In this document: piece after piece, positions 28,523-39,678 of the stretch
Numbering within the stretch: position 1 is the first letter of the stretch
Layout of the letters: every line of letters begins with the position of its first letter
Assembly: GCF_011493005.1 (NCBI RefSeq)
Contig: NZ_CP049156.1
Span: 1,488,001-1,552,000 of the forward strand
From: Caballeronia sp. SBC1
GTDB taxonomy: Bacteria; Pseudomonadota; Gammaproteobacteria; Burkholderiales; Burkholderiaceae
Reading direction: 5' to 3'
DNA length: 64,000 bases
Position numbers and translations under genes: made by a program
The notes under the pieces: generated by a model
The model's input: the letters and a program-made list of their open reading frames with translations, nothing else
Database searches by the model: none
Told to the model about the DNA's origin: nothing

Positions 28523-28828
28523 TCAGTGCGATGCCGCGCGCTGCTGCATGAATTGCTCGATCTGCGGCAGGGTGACGTAGCCGGCTTTTTGCGTATCGAT
28601 CTGATCGAAGTTCCGCGCGACCATCGGCATGCCTTGCGCTGCTTGCGCCTGGGTCAGCTTGCCGTCGCGCGTGGTGTTGGCGGCAGCAAAGCGCGCCTGC
28701 AATTGCTGCATCGCGAGCTCCATGCGTTGCTGGCCGACCGTGCCTTGTGGCGCGGTTTGCGCAATGGCGCCCGTGCTGGCGAAGGAGGCAGCGATCGACA
28801 GGACGAGAATGGCAATCGTGTTTTTCAT
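28523..28828 (-). CDS. Secreted EF-hand-like protein
   Basis: A 101-residue protein with a signal peptide (about 1-23, MKNTIAILVLSIAASFASTGAIAQ) and two degenerate EF-hand-like segments: NTTRDGKLTQAQA (about 50-62) and IDTQKAGYVTLPQIEQF (about 76-92). These keep the glycine/hydrophobic pattern but lack some calcium-binding aspartates, so binding is uncertain. It sits upstream of the two-component genes on the same strand, a common place for small envelope stress proteins. The periplasmic location is inferred from the signal peptide. Confidence 0.8.
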   Translation of the reverse strand: MKNTIAILVLSIAASFASTGAIAQTAPQGTVGQQRMELAMQQLQARFAAANTTRDGKLTQAQAAQGMPMVARNFDQIDTQKAGYVTLPQIEQFMQQRAASH

Positions 28829-29244
28829 GTGGTTCTCCAGTGAATTCCAGTGATGAGGGTTCGTTTGCCATCGGTTGAGGGTGTTTGAGTTTGCCGTTTA
28901 AAGCAGCCCCGATCGATGGCAGACCGAAGCTTATCGACCGGCACCGAAAAATGAATAACAAACCGGCTACGAATCATGTCGCCGCATGTCATGCATTGGA
29001 CTCGTGAACTAAGCATCTGCTTCCTACAAAAAATGCTTGCTGCGACGGCTGAACACCGACGGTCCGTGACATCGAATGAAATATGTTTTGACGTGGTTTT
29101 CAACCGCAGTTTGCGTATCTTTCGGTGGTCGGCGCTACGAGCGCTTCAACAGATTCGCAAGGCTCTGAAGCAATGCGAACCACCCGGCGGAACGGCTTCC
29201 AGAGCGAAGACGAGACCTGCCGACCGAAAACGAAGGGACTTCAC
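28829..29244. other. Divergent intergenic region
   Basis: About 415 bases between the EF-hand gene and the VYVP-rich secreted protein gene. Several short frames overlap here without ribosome sites. No terminator, operator or RNA gene was recognised; it must hold the two divergent promoters. Confidence 0.5.
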
Positions 29245-29598
29245 ATGAATATTCGTCTTATCAGTGCATCCGCCGCGACCGCTCTCGGTCTCATGCTCTC
29301 CACCGGCGCTGAAGCACGGACGTTCGTTGTCTACGCTGGGCCGGGTGTGGTTTATGTACCGCCGCCGCGGCCTGTCTATTACGCGGTTCCGGTTCAGCCG
29401 AGGTATGTCGCGGCGGTGCCCGCGGCTCGTGTTGTTGCGGTCCCCCTGGCCACCCCGAAGCCAGTGGTCTATGTGCCGGCACCGAGACCGGCGCCGGTGG
29501 TGTACGTGCCGATGCAGCGCAGCTACGCTGCCGTGCCTGCGGTAAACGTAAGGTACGCACAACCCGTCGTGATGGTTCCGGTCGCCGGCATGCACTGA
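29245..29598 (+). CDS. Small secreted Val/Pro/Tyr-rich repeat protein
   Basis: A 117-residue protein with a signal peptide (about 1-23, ending GAEARTF) and a low-complexity mature part rich in valine, proline and tyrosine. Variants of VVYVPxPRP recur (VVYVPPPRPVYYAVPVQP, VVYVPAPRPAPVVYVPMQ). No known domain was recognised. The ATG at 29245 follows GAAGGGA; the frame upstream to 29125 does not look like protein. Such repeats suggest a surface or periplasmic structural role, which is inference. Confidence 0.7.
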   Translation: MNIRLISASAATALGLMLSTGAEARTFVVYAGPGVVYVPPPRPVYYAVPVQPRYVAAVPAARVVAVPLATPKPVVYVPAPRPAPVVYVPMQRSYAAVPAVNVRYAQPVVMVPVAGMH

Positions 29599-29599
29599 G

Positions 29600-29926
29600 T
29601 TAGCGTTGCTCGCGTATCGCGGTGAACGCTGCGCGCAAGCGCTCGGCTTTCTTTTCGAGCAGCGCCGGCACCTGATCCAGGCGCACAGTCTCCGGTTCGG
29701 CATCGCCGGGAGGAGGCGGATTGTTGATGGCAAAAAGTGCAATGTCGCGGTCGGGAGCAACGCCTATTGCCTGCACGGTCAGCGGTGTGAGAGACGCTTT
29801 GCTGACGCCGGCCACGCGTTTTGCTCCATTGATAGCCGCACCGATTGGCGTGAGGTCGCGCAAACGCAGCGAGCGCCTGGTCAGCCTGACATCGGTGGTT
29901 CCTAACTTATATAGATCATGCTGCAA
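29600..29926 (-). pseudogene. Unidentified frame without a good start, probably a gene remnant
   Basis: About 108 codons ending at 29600, two bases from the stop of the convergent secreted-protein gene. The composition looks protein-like (LTPLTVQAIGVAPDRDIALFAINNP, VPALLEKKAERLRAAFTAIREQ), but there is no ATG in the frame; the only start is a TTG at 29926 with no ribosome site, in an AT-rich junction. It is therefore more likely the 3' end of a truncated gene. I do not recognise the family. Confidence 0.4.
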
Positions 29927-30065
29927 ATGGTGCAGCGGTGATTACTGCGTAACGAGGCGAAGGATACGTTCGCCCGCGCGCGGTTGACGCACTATTGAAG
30001 AGCGTGGGACGTGTACCTGCGTCCGGCGATGGGTGCGGTGTTTATCCCTCTGGAGGAGGTGATCC

Positions 30066-30788
30066 ATGTGCGTTCATTCAATGTGTTCTTTGTCGCGGCG
30101 GCGCGCTCTGTTCGCCGGTGTGGCGTCCGCGACCCTCGCTGCATTTTCGCTGGGTGATGCGCGTGCGGATCAAGCTTCAACGGAGCCTGGTCCCAACGCG
30201 ATTGCACCCTCAGATGCACTCGCCCGTCTGCTGCAGGGCAACAAACGATATGCTGCTAATACGCCTGCGAACAAGGACTATTCCGCTGGCCGCGCCGCGC
30301 GAGTCGTGGCGCAATATCCCATTGCGGCAATTGTCGGTTGCGCAGATTCGCGGGTTTCGCCTGAACTGGCGTTCGATCAAGGTCCGGGCGACCTGTTCGT
30401 CGTCAGGGTCGCCGGCAATTTTGTCAACGACGATGGACTCGCCAGCCTGGAATACGGGGTGAAGTTCCTTGGTGTACCGTTGATCATGGTCCTTGGACAT
30501 ACACATTGCGGCGCGGTCTCCGCCTCGGTGAAGGCGATCCGTGAACATGCCGTCTTGCCCGGGCATTTGCCTGAACTGGTCAGGGCGATCAGGCCGGCCG
30601 TCGAGATTGCCAGGACGCATGGACACGGCGATCTCGTGGCGGAGACCACTATCGAAAATGTGCGGCTGAACGCCAACCGCTTGAGGGTCTCGAAGCCGCT
30701 GATCGGAGAGTACGTGAGAGCGGGCAAGGTGCAAGTGGTCGGGGCGATCTACGATCTCGCCTCGGGGAAGGTCCAGGTGGTCGATTGA
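30066..30788 (+). CDS. Tat-exported beta-carbonic anhydrase
   Basis: A 240-residue beta-class carbonic anhydrase, converting CO2 and bicarbonate. Zinc ligands are clear: C92 and D94 in CADSR, H145 and C148 in GHTHCGA. The N-terminus carries a twin-arginine-type signal (SRRRALFAGVASATLAAFSLG, about 9-29), so the enzyme is exported folded to the periplasm, unlike the usual cytoplasmic forms. GGAGGAGGTGATCC just before ATG 30066 is an unusually strong ribosome site. Two PII-like DUF190 genes follow on the same strand, suggesting a bicarbonate-related unit. Confidence 0.92.
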   Translation: MCVHSMCSLSRRRALFAGVASATLAAFSLGDARADQASTEPGPNAIAPSDALARLLQGNKRYAANTPANKDYSAGRAARVVAQYPIAAIVGCADSRVSPELAFDQGPGDLFVVRVAGNFVNDDGLASLEYGVKFLGVPLIMVLGHTHCGAVSASVKAIREHAVLPGHLPELVRAIRPAVEIARTHGHGDLVAETTIENVRLNANRLRVSKPLIGEYVRAGKVQVVGAIYDLASGKVQVVD

Positions 30789-30789
30789 A

Positions 30790-30819
30790 ACGATCGCCCA
30801 GCGTTGCGTCGGCGATCGT
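30790..30819 (+). other. Hairpin between carbonic anhydrase and DUF190 gene
   Basis: ACGATCGCC / GGCGATCGT, a perfect 9-bp stem with a 12-base loop, two bases after the carbonic anhydrase stop and not followed by a T-run. It may act as a transcript-stability or processing element rather than a terminator. Confidence 0.45.
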
Positions 30820-30846
30820 CTGAACACCAGTCGAGCGGAGGATCCC

Positions 30847-31167
30847 ATGAAAGGAAGTCAGCTTACGGTCTATGCAGCAACGCAGAGTCATCGCATGCAT
30901 CATCTGACGGTGGTCGACTGGATCCTTGAAGAGACCAGGAAGATTGGCATTGTCGGGGCGACGGTCGTTGAGGTTACTGAAGCTGTCGATATGCTTGGCA
31001 GGTATCACGCCGCGCGTTTTTTCGAACTGGCTGATCAACCGGTCGTGGTAACGGTCGTCGCGGAAGATGCGCGGATCGATGCGCTGCTCGCGAGTCTCAG
31101 GCAAGGTGGCGCGAATCTGTTTTATACACGTGCTCCGACCGAGTACGAGGTGCTCGGGGAGCCGTGA
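30847..31167 (+). CDS. DUF190 PII-like protein (first copy)
   Basis: A 106-residue DUF190 protein, a family with a PII-like ferredoxin fold that forms trimers and is expected to bind a small ligand. Seen: QLTVYAATQSHRMHHLTVVDWILEETRKIGIVGATVVEVTEAVD and the C-terminal YTRAPTEYEVLGEP. It lies 58 bases behind the exported carbonic anhydrase with a GCGGAGGATCCC ribosome site and precedes a second DUF190 gene. A signalling role towards bicarbonate or adenine-nucleotide status is inference from PII-like relatives. Confidence 0.88.
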   Translation: MKGSQLTVYAATQSHRMHHLTVVDWILEETRKIGIVGATVVEVTEAVDMLGRYHAARFFELADQPVVVTVVAEDARIDALLASLRQGGANLFYTRAPTEYEVLGEP

Positions 31168-31356
31168 GGAACGGCCGTTTGTTGCATTGCGCCAAGTGTG
31201 ACGGTCGTAAAGACGTGACCTACAATTAAGTGTCGTGCGATTTATTGCCAGTGTCACGCGGGCTGTCCGTTCTCATCGGCGCGGTGAGCGTACGTACGAA
31301 AGTTTAAAAGGGTGGCGTTCGATCAGCACTCGGGATGTGTCGCCGCGGAGGTCGGT

Positions 31357-31737
31357 ATGAACGGCTATCAACTGACGTTCTACACTGAGCAGAACCGCAA
31401 ATGCGGTCATCTGACGTTTTGTGAATGGCTTCTGCAAGAGGTTCGCAAACGCGGCATTCGAGGGGCGACCGTCATCAGCGCAGCTGAGGGGATCGGGCAC
31501 GCGGGCGCTCATCATGCCGCGCATATTCTTAAACTCGCGGATCAGCCGCTACAGGTCATCCTGGCGGTGACCGAGCATGAAGCCGACGAGATTCTGGAAG
31601 CGGTGCGCGCAGAACACGTGCATGTTTTCTACACACGTGCGCCTATCGAGTTCGGGTTGCTAGGCGAAGACCTGCCACCGAAGAAAGCGAGAACGTTTTT
31701 CCGGTTCCGTCGGCCGACAGGTAGTAGTCTGCGGTGA
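31357..31737 (+). CDS. DUF190 PII-like protein (second copy)
   Basis: A second DUF190 protein, 126 residues: YQLTFYTEQNRKCGHLTFCEWLLQEVRKRGIRGATVISAAEGIG and YTRAPIEFGLLGEDLPP. It is clearly paralogous to the upstream copy but has a basic C-terminal extension (KKARTFFRFRRPTG). ATG 31357 follows GCGGAGGTCGGT; the frame to 31312 is not used. The gene ends three bases before the left end of the IS21-family element, so any native downstream partner has been separated or lost. Confidence 0.86.
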   Translation: MNGYQLTFYTEQNRKCGHLTFCEWLLQEVRKRGIRGATVISAAEGIGHAGAHHAAHILKLADQPLQVILAVTEHEADEILEAVRAEHVHVFYTRAPIEFGLLGEDLPPKKARTFFRFRRPTGSSLR

Positions 31738-31967
31738 CAGTGGGTGTCGCTTAAAGCTAGAACGTGAGCCGGGGGCGTGACAAGTGCCGCGCGTCAAACA
31801 AGATGAGAGCCGTGCGTCAATCAGGATGAGAGTACTGGCGTTGCGGCAGCGGTGGAGGGCGTAGCCCAGAACCGCTGCCGCAACGCCGCGCCGAGGAGTC
31901 CGCCCCGCTGCCGGGGTGCCTTGTCGGTGGTCGCGGTAAATCGGGTATGAACAGCTCTTCCATGTAG

Positions 31968-34345
<2,378 letters not shown>

Positions 34346-34679
34346 CCCGCTGTTCTCATCCTGATTGACGCGCGGCTCGCAGGCAAAGCTAGCCGGCGTC
34401 AATCAACCCCGGATTCACCTTCCACGCCACCACATTCTCATCTGATTGTCGTGCAGCCAGAATACCTGCGGCGTCACAATTACACAGCAATCCTCATCGA
34501 CTGATCGCTTCAGCTTGATTGTCGCGCGACACCCACTCGCCCGCGTCAATCAACGCCGCACGTCAATCAATAAACGCTTGCCAGCGTCAATCAACATCGG
34601 CATCATCATTTCTGCCGCGACATTCTCAACTTGATTGTCGCGCGTCTCTCATCCAGATTGTCGCGCCACAGACAAGCGT
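34346..34679. repeat. Right-end cluster of transposase-site-like repeats
   Basis: About 330 non-coding bases with at least eight short related motifs. Four are of the GCGTCAATCAA type (near 34397, 34544, 34561, 34581); four are of the GATTGTCGCGC or GATTGTCGTGC type (near 34445, 34519, 34633, 34655). TCTCATCCTGATTGACGCGC at 34354-34373 mirrors the left-end copies. The left end (31785-31835) holds only two such units. The excess, reaching past the 12-bp terminal repeat to the next gene, suggests remnants of a second element end or rearrangement. Confidence 0.7.
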
Positions 34680-35273
34680 ATGTCAGAGAAATTAGTACTA
34701 CCGGGATTAGACGCAAGGCTTGCGTGGCGGCCGGTTGAGCGTCATCACCTATTCTTCGCGATTATGCCGGACCCGGATACTGCCGCGCGTATCGAACGGT
34801 TGGCAAAGCGTCTGCGCGTCGAACATGGCCTGAAGGCAAAGCCGCTTCCGACTGCCCACTTTCATGTGACATTGCATTCCATCGGTATCTACGATACGTC
34901 TTTTGAACGTGCCGCCTCGTGGGCACAAGCCACTGCTTCCACCATTTCGATGCCCGCATTCGACTTGGTGTTTGATCATGCCGGCAGTTTTAAGCGGAGG
35001 ACCCGAGACCAGCCGCTTGTGCTGCTCGGAAGCGACAGTGTCGCTGCTCTGAAGGAGCTTCACCGCGTTCTCGGCACGACGTTGGCGAAGGCCGGATTTA
35101 CTCCGAAACCATCAGGATTCGTGCCGCATCTGACTTTGCTTTACGACAAGCAGGCAGTTGCCGAACGAACTATCGAACCGGTTCGCTGGACCGCGCGCGA
35201 GTTTGTTCTGGTCGATAGCAGGGTCGGCAAAACTCAGCATGTGCAGCTTGCGCGATGGCCGCTTATGGCGTGA
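34680..35273 (+). CDS. 2'-5' RNA ligase family protein (ThpR-like phosphodiesterase)
   Basis: A 197-residue 2H-phosphoesterase of the 2'-5' RNA ligase/ThpR group, enzymes that open 2',3'-cyclic phosphates or join 2'-5' RNA ends. Both catalytic HxTx motifs are present: HVTL at 62-65 and HLTL at 150-153. The ATG at 34680 is chosen; an upstream in-frame start at 34635 would code through the repeat cluster of the IS element. That cluster ends within about 15 bases of the ATG and no ribosome site is seen, so the native promoter was probably replaced. Confidence 0.88.
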   Translation: MSEKLVLPGLDARLAWRPVERHHLFFAIMPDPDTAARIERLAKRLRVEHGLKAKPLPTAHFHVTLHSIGIYDTSFERAASWAQATASTISMPAFDLVFDHAGSFKRRTRDQPLVLLGSDSVAALKELHRVLGTTLAKAGFTPKPSGFVPHLTLLYDKQAVAERTIEPVRWTAREFVLVDSRVGKTQHVQLARWPLMA

Positions 35274-35371
35274 GCTAATCAATGAGCGGCAACCTTGATC
35301 CTGAAGACGGCTGCTTACCAATCCGTATTGCGGTCGCGACCAATGTCTCAGCTCGTGCTAAGGCGAACGGT

Positions 35372-36085
35372 TTAACTCACGTTGAAATGCACCCGCACGT
35401 CCTGATGACTCTCCACGGGATGTCCGCCTTGCATCGCGGGGAAAAAACGCCATTTGCGCAGCGTTTCCAACAGTAACGAGTTCAGGCGAGGGTTTTGCGT
35501 CGGCTTAGAAAGTTCTACTTCAATCGTTCCATCCGCGTGGATATCGAAACGAGCGACAGCAACAGTTTGATAGGCATCCTCGCGAAGATCGTCGGGGAGA
35601 GAAGGCATTGGCTGACTGATGACGCGTGCGGCGGAACCTGCTGGCGCGGCTACTGTATTGCTTGTTGACGCAGAAGATGACGACGTTGTCACAGCCGCAG
35701 TAGATGTCGCCGGGGGGCTTGCCTCCGGCTGCGCTGGCGGTGCCGGTTGGTCAGTTTTCGCAATTGCGCGTCCCGGGGTCGGATGCTGGATTTGGTGCGG
35801 TTTCGCCACTCGGGCCGGCTTTGGATCTCGCCGTGCGTGCACCTGCGGGGTGACTGCCGAAGGGGCCGCAGCAGGCGTATTTGCGGAGGGCGCGGCCAAT
35901 TCGACAAGACGTATTTCCATAGTCGGTTGCACCGGGGCGGCGACGCTCGGCAGGGGACGCAAGAGTGGGTTCACGAACTGGGTCAGCAGAACGGCCCAAA
36001 GTACAAACGCAATCAGAAGGGCCACGCTAAATCTGATTCGTTGTGCACCCATCAAACCTGCGCCTCTCCCCGTCCCACTACTCAC
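35372..36085 (-). CDS. tonB: TonB energy-transducing protein
   Basis: A 237-residue TonB-like protein that links ExbBD to outer-membrane receptors. An N-terminal transmembrane anchor (about 18-38, RFSVALLIAFVLWAVLLTQFV) is followed by a proline/alanine/serine-rich periplasmic spacer (about 50-155) and a C-terminal TonB/TolA domain (about 165-237: YQTVAVARFDIHADGTIEVELSKPTQNPRLNSLLLETLRKWRFFPA). The start overlaps the exbD stop by a few bases; M12 (36052) is an alternative. Last gene of the receptor-exbB-exbD-tonB unit. Confidence 0.9.
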   Translation of the reverse strand: MSSGTGRGAGLMGAQRIRFSVALLIAFVLWAVLLTQFVNPLLRPLPSVAAPVQPTMEIRLVELAAPSANTPAAAPSAVTPQVHARRDPKPARVAKPHQIQHPTPGRAIAKTDQPAPPAQPEASPPATSTAAVTTSSSSASTSNTVAAPAGSAARVISQPMPSLPDDLREDAYQTVAVARFDIHADGTIEVELSKPTQNPRLNSLLLETLRKWRFFPAMQGGHPVESHQDVRVHFNVS

Positions 36086-36476
36086 GATGTATTGCCATCA
36101 GGAAATGCTCCGCGCCCGCGCGCCGCGCCGCCAGCATGGCCTGAACAACGGCTCCTTGTGCCGCGGTGTCGTCCGCGGCAATGACCACGTTCCGGTCCGG
36201 TTTGAGAAGCCGCCTGACGCTGGCTTCGACCTGATCAGGACGCACGCGCTGTCGATTCAGGAAGATCGTGTTCGTGCGATCGACCGCCAGCGTCAAAGGC
36301 TGATCTTCGGACATCTGCTGCGCCTGTCCCGACGGCAAATCGACCTTGACGGCATCCAGCCGCTGCATAGCCAGCGACGCCAGCATAAAGGTGGCGAGCA
36401 GGAAGAACATCACGTCAATCATCGGAATGATCTCGATGCGCCCACGCTTGGACGCCTGCGAGCGCCGGAACTTCAT
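36078..36476 (-). CDS. exbD: ExbD biopolymer transport protein
   Basis: A 132-residue ExbD/TolR-like subunit of the proton-driven TonB motor. One transmembrane helix (about 16-38) carries the proton-path aspartate in IEIIPMIDVMFFLLATFML (conserved MIDV); a periplasmic domain follows (TIFLNRQRVRPDQVEASVRRLL). Its start overlaps the exbB stop by four bases. Together with ExbB and TonB it should energise the adjacent receptor. Confidence 0.94.
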   Translation of the reverse strand: MKFRRSQASKRGRIEIIPMIDVMFFLLATFMLASLAMQRLDAVKVDLPSGQAQQMSEDQPLTLAVDRTNTIFLNRQRVRPDQVEASVRRLLKPDRNVVIAADDTAAQGAVVQAMLAARRAGAEHFLMAIHRE

Positions 36477-37096
36477 TGCGTGCCTCCGGGCATCGCGTGG
36501 GCGCTTTCAGCCTTGAGCCGGATCTCGCTGAGACGCTCGTTGGCGTGCGCCTCAAGGTCATCGATCAGGCGTTCAAGGCGTCGCGAGAAATAATTGAACG
36601 CGAAAAGCGCGAACAACGCGACGACCAATCCGATAGCTGTCGCCACCAGCGATTGCGCCACCCCACCGGTCACACCGCCAGGATTAACCAGGCCGTTGCC
36701 GCCGAAAAGCTGGAACGAATGCATCATTCCGACAATGGTCCCCAGCAGCCCGAGCAGGGGCGCGGCCGTCACGATAGTCTCCAACACCCAGAAGCCGCGG
36801 CTCATGTCCCGTTCGATACGCGTTGCAAACGATTGAGCGCGGGCTTCGAGCAGCCATAACGGTGTTCCGGTTGGCGCTATTACGGCGGCGTCGAGACGTC
36901 TGAACGCATGCTGTTCCGGCAGCGTGTTGCTTCCAGACTCGGGCCCAACCGCTGGCTGGCTTGCAAACCGCACGAACACATACGCGCGGTCGAGAACGAT
37001 AGCGATTGCCAGCACGGCAAGCAGCGTGAGCGGATACACCACCCAGCCGCCGACCTGTGCAGCGGCAGCAACACCTACCCAATCCTGCATGATCAA
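36473..37096 (-). CDS. exbB: ExbB/TolQ/MotA-family proton channel protein
   Basis: A 207-residue MotA/TolQ/ExbB protein. Three transmembrane segments: about 18-38, 112-132 and 145-170; the conserved core is VLETIVTAAPLLGLLGTIVGMMHSFQ and GGVAQSLVATAIGLVVALFALFAFNYFSRR. It builds the channel around the ExbD helices. It starts 28 bases behind the TonB-dependent receptor stop, so the four genes probably form one operon dedicated to that receptor. Confidence 0.94.
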   Translation of the reverse strand: MIMQDWVGVAAAAQVGGWVVYPLTLLAVLAIAIVLDRAYVFVRFASQPAVGPESGSNTLPEQHAFRRLDAAVIAPTGTPLWLLEARAQSFATRIERDMSRGFWVLETIVTAAPLLGLLGTIVGMMHSFQLFGGNGLVNPGGVTGGVAQSLVATAIGLVVALFALFAFNYFSRRLERLIDDLEAHANERLSEIRLKAESAHAMPGGTQ

Positions 37097-37123
37097 AGCC
37101 TTTTCGTTAAGTAATCCAATCTA

Positions 37124-39478
37124 TTAAAAATTCTTCGTGATGCCCGCATATACGGCAATGTGCGGGCCATACTGTGGCGCGCCTACGCCAATGCCCGACC
37201 CGTCGCGCAACTCGTAGACGCGGTTGAACGCGTTGATGAGCAGCAGGCGCGCGTCGAACTTGCCGATCAGCGGTTCGTTAAAGTTGAAGTGATGGATCAC
37301 GCCCAGATTCACCTGCGTGTAGAAAGGCAGGTGGTCCGTGTTCGCAAAGCCGCTGCGCAACCCGCTACCCACAATGCCGTCGAAGGTGAAGGTGGTCTTA
37401 CCCAACTGGTAGGCACCGCCGAACGAAGCGGTCACGCGCTGGTCGTGATCGAGGTATACCCAATGATTGCTGATGTAAGCGAGTTCGCTGGCATCAAAAT
37501 TGAACTGCGCCGAGTCGATGTCCTTGCCCTGCGCACGGCTGAACGCGACGTTCATGTAGGCCGAGACATTGTCTTGCTTATAGTTGCTGGTAAATTCGAC
37601 GCCATAAACACGGCCATATTGATAGTTGAACGGTGTGAAAATCAGCGCAGTTCCGAACTGACCTTCGTCCAGCAGGTTCGTCGATTTTTTATAGTAGGCG
37701 TCGACGCCTACCGTGACAGTGGAGCTCAACCGCTGGGTTATGCCAAGATCGAAATAGTGGCTCCGTTCCGGCTGCACCGGATCGTTCTGGCTCGATGTCT
37801 GGGCAGTCGTACCCACGAAGCGCGCGATATCTTCGCCCGATACAAGCTCGAACGCAGGTGGCGTGAAATAACGGGAATAGCCGGCGTGAACCGTTGTTGA
37901 AGGTGTCAATGCATAGACGAGGCCCACGCGCGGACTTAGCTGGCTTGCGCTTACGTACTCGTCCATCTTGTCGTAGCGCAGGCCGTAGTTGATCGTGAGC
38001 TTGTCGGTCAGTTTCCACTCGTCCTGAATGTACGCGCTATAGAGATACCCCGTCTTGCTGCTCGAATCAGGCACGTTGAACGGCTGATCGGAGAGCTGGT
38101 TACCGTCGGCATCGGCGGGGAAGACGCTCAGGTCGTTGTTGAAGACCGCATGTTCCTGCTGGAACGAAATGCCTGCGCGAAGCGTGTGTTTATCGTTGAG
38201 CCGATAGGTCGTATCCGCTTGCACGCCGTTGGCGCTGTCGCTGTGAAAATCGCTCGCGGCCACACCGTTGAACAGCAGGTCGCCCACCGGGTCAGGATTG
38301 AATTGCGTGCGCGAGTAGCGCGTAAAGAACGCGACCTGATAGTCCAGCGCACCTCCATTGGTACCTTGCAGCGCGACGACCGCAAACTGGTTGAGTTCGG
38401 ACTGTGTCTCGTTGAGATTGCTGGATTCGAAGGTGGTGTTGCCGTTCAAGGTGAAGGCGGTCGGCAAGCCGGGTGTATTGGGAATCTGGAACTGATTGCT
38501 CGTCGTGCCGAACATCAGGCTCACGCGCGTGAGCGGATTGATGATGTAGGACATCAGGCCGAACGCGTCGCCCTGGCGCGTGTGGTCGTGAATCGGACTC
38601 GCGCTCGACGTCGGATTTTCAATGCCGAGATTGTTCTCGCCCAGCGAGCCGCTGAAATAGTAGCTGAATGGTCCTTGGCTGCCGAAGACGTCGGCGCTGG
38701 TCTTGATGGTCTGGTGGCTGCCGCCGAATACATCGACAGAACCGCCGTTGCCCTGGTCGCCATTCTTCGTATGAATATCGACGATACCCGCTGTACGGTC
38801 GCCGTATTGTGCGGGCAATGCGCCGGTTAACAGGTTGAGCTGATCGATGATGCGCGTGTCCAGCGACTGGCCGAATCCGCTGATCGGTTCCGGAATGATG
38901 ATGCCGTTAATACGGTATTGCAGGTTCGCGTGATCGCCGCGCACGTGCAACTGGCCGTACGAATCGCTCGCCACGCCGGGCGCTTGCAGCAGCACTTGAT
39001 TAAGCGGCGTGTCCTGACCGGCGGGAAGGGTATCAATATCCGCCTGGCTGAAGCGATACACGCTGCTACCTGTTTCAGGCAGCAGGCCGTTGCGTGCGCG
39101 ATCGAGCCGCTTTGCATTGACCTGCACATCGATCGTGTCGCTCCTGGTGAGCGCCACTGATACGGACGCATCCACGCCGTCGCTCGCCGTCGCGATGCTG
39201 CTGCCGCTTGCGTAGCCTGACGCCGCAACGACGACCGCATAGGTTCCCGGCGCGACATGATGGACAGAGAAATGTCCCGTGGCGTCCGTGCTTGTTGCGC
39301 CGACGGATGCACCGCTCGCGTTTTGCAGCGCCACGCTGGCATTGGCGACGGGCTTACCGGAACTATCGGTGACGGAGCCTGACACGGCGCTGTCCGAACC
39401 TGCTGCATAAGCCTGTCCCGCGGCGAACTGAGCGAACAGCAAAAGGGCCGCGTGGGCGATGAGCGTACGATTTTTCAT
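37124..39478 (-). CDS. TonB-dependent receptor with carboxypeptidase-like N-terminal domain
   Basis: A 784-residue outer-membrane receptor. Signal peptide about 1-25; a carboxypeptidase-regulatory-like beta-sandwich (about 30-110: SGSVTDSSGKPVANASVALQN); plug domain (about 135-245: QVLLQAPGVASDSYGQLHVRGDHANLQYRINGI, RTAGIVDIHTKNG); then a 22-strand barrel ending AVYAGITKNF with terminal phenylalanine. It is divergent from the collapsed COG0523 GTPase with a Zur-like box and is followed by its own exbB-exbD-tonB. Zinc (or a zinc chelate) is the most likely substrate; this is inferred from context, and long His-rich loops are not obvious. Confidence 0.88.
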   Translation of the reverse strand: MKNRTLIAHAALLLFAQFAAGQAYAAGSDSAVSGSVTDSSGKPVANASVALQNASGASVGATSTDATGHFSVHHVAPGTYAVVVAASGYASGSSIATASDGVDASVSVALTRSDTIDVQVNAKRLDRARNGLLPETGSSVYRFSQADIDTLPAGQDTPLNQVLLQAPGVASDSYGQLHVRGDHANLQYRINGIIIPEPISGFGQSLDTRIIDQLNLLTGALPAQYGDRTAGIVDIHTKNGDQGNGGSVDVFGGSHQTIKTSADVFGSQGPFSYYFSGSLGENNLGIENPTSSASPIHDHTRQGDAFGLMSYIINPLTRVSLMFGTTSNQFQIPNTPGLPTAFTLNGNTTFESSNLNETQSELNQFAVVALQGTNGGALDYQVAFFTRYSRTQFNPDPVGDLLFNGVAASDFHSDSANGVQADTTYRLNDKHTLRAGISFQQEHAVFNNDLSVFPADADGNQLSDQPFNVPDSSSKTGYLYSAYIQDEWKLTDKLTINYGLRYDKMDEYVSASQLSPRVGLVYALTPSTTVHAGYSRYFTPPAFELVSGEDIARFVGTTAQTSSQNDPVQPERSHYFDLGITQRLSSTVTVGVDAYYKKSTNLLDEGQFGTALIFTPFNYQYGRVYGVEFTSNYKQDNVSAYMNVAFSRAQGKDIDSAQFNFDASELAYISNHWVYLDHDQRVTASFGGAYQLGKTTFTFDGIVGSGLRSGFANTDHLPFYTQVNLGVIHHFNFNEPLIGKFDARLLLINAFNRVYELRDGSGIGVGAPQYGPHIAVYAGITKNF

Positions 39479-39678
39479 CGATTATTTTTCTGGATGGATT
39501 GTGTTGGATGTTCGCTGCGGGTGACGTCGTACGATTCCCAGGGATCGCTCTTCATTTGTAAAGAACGTAGTCCTAATCGATACCGAACAGGCCCCATGTG
39601 CAGGTATATCAAGCCATGCGACCAAGGCGGAGGCCGCGGAGTGCTAAGCGGATAAAAAGTTCTGCGATTTACGAATGC

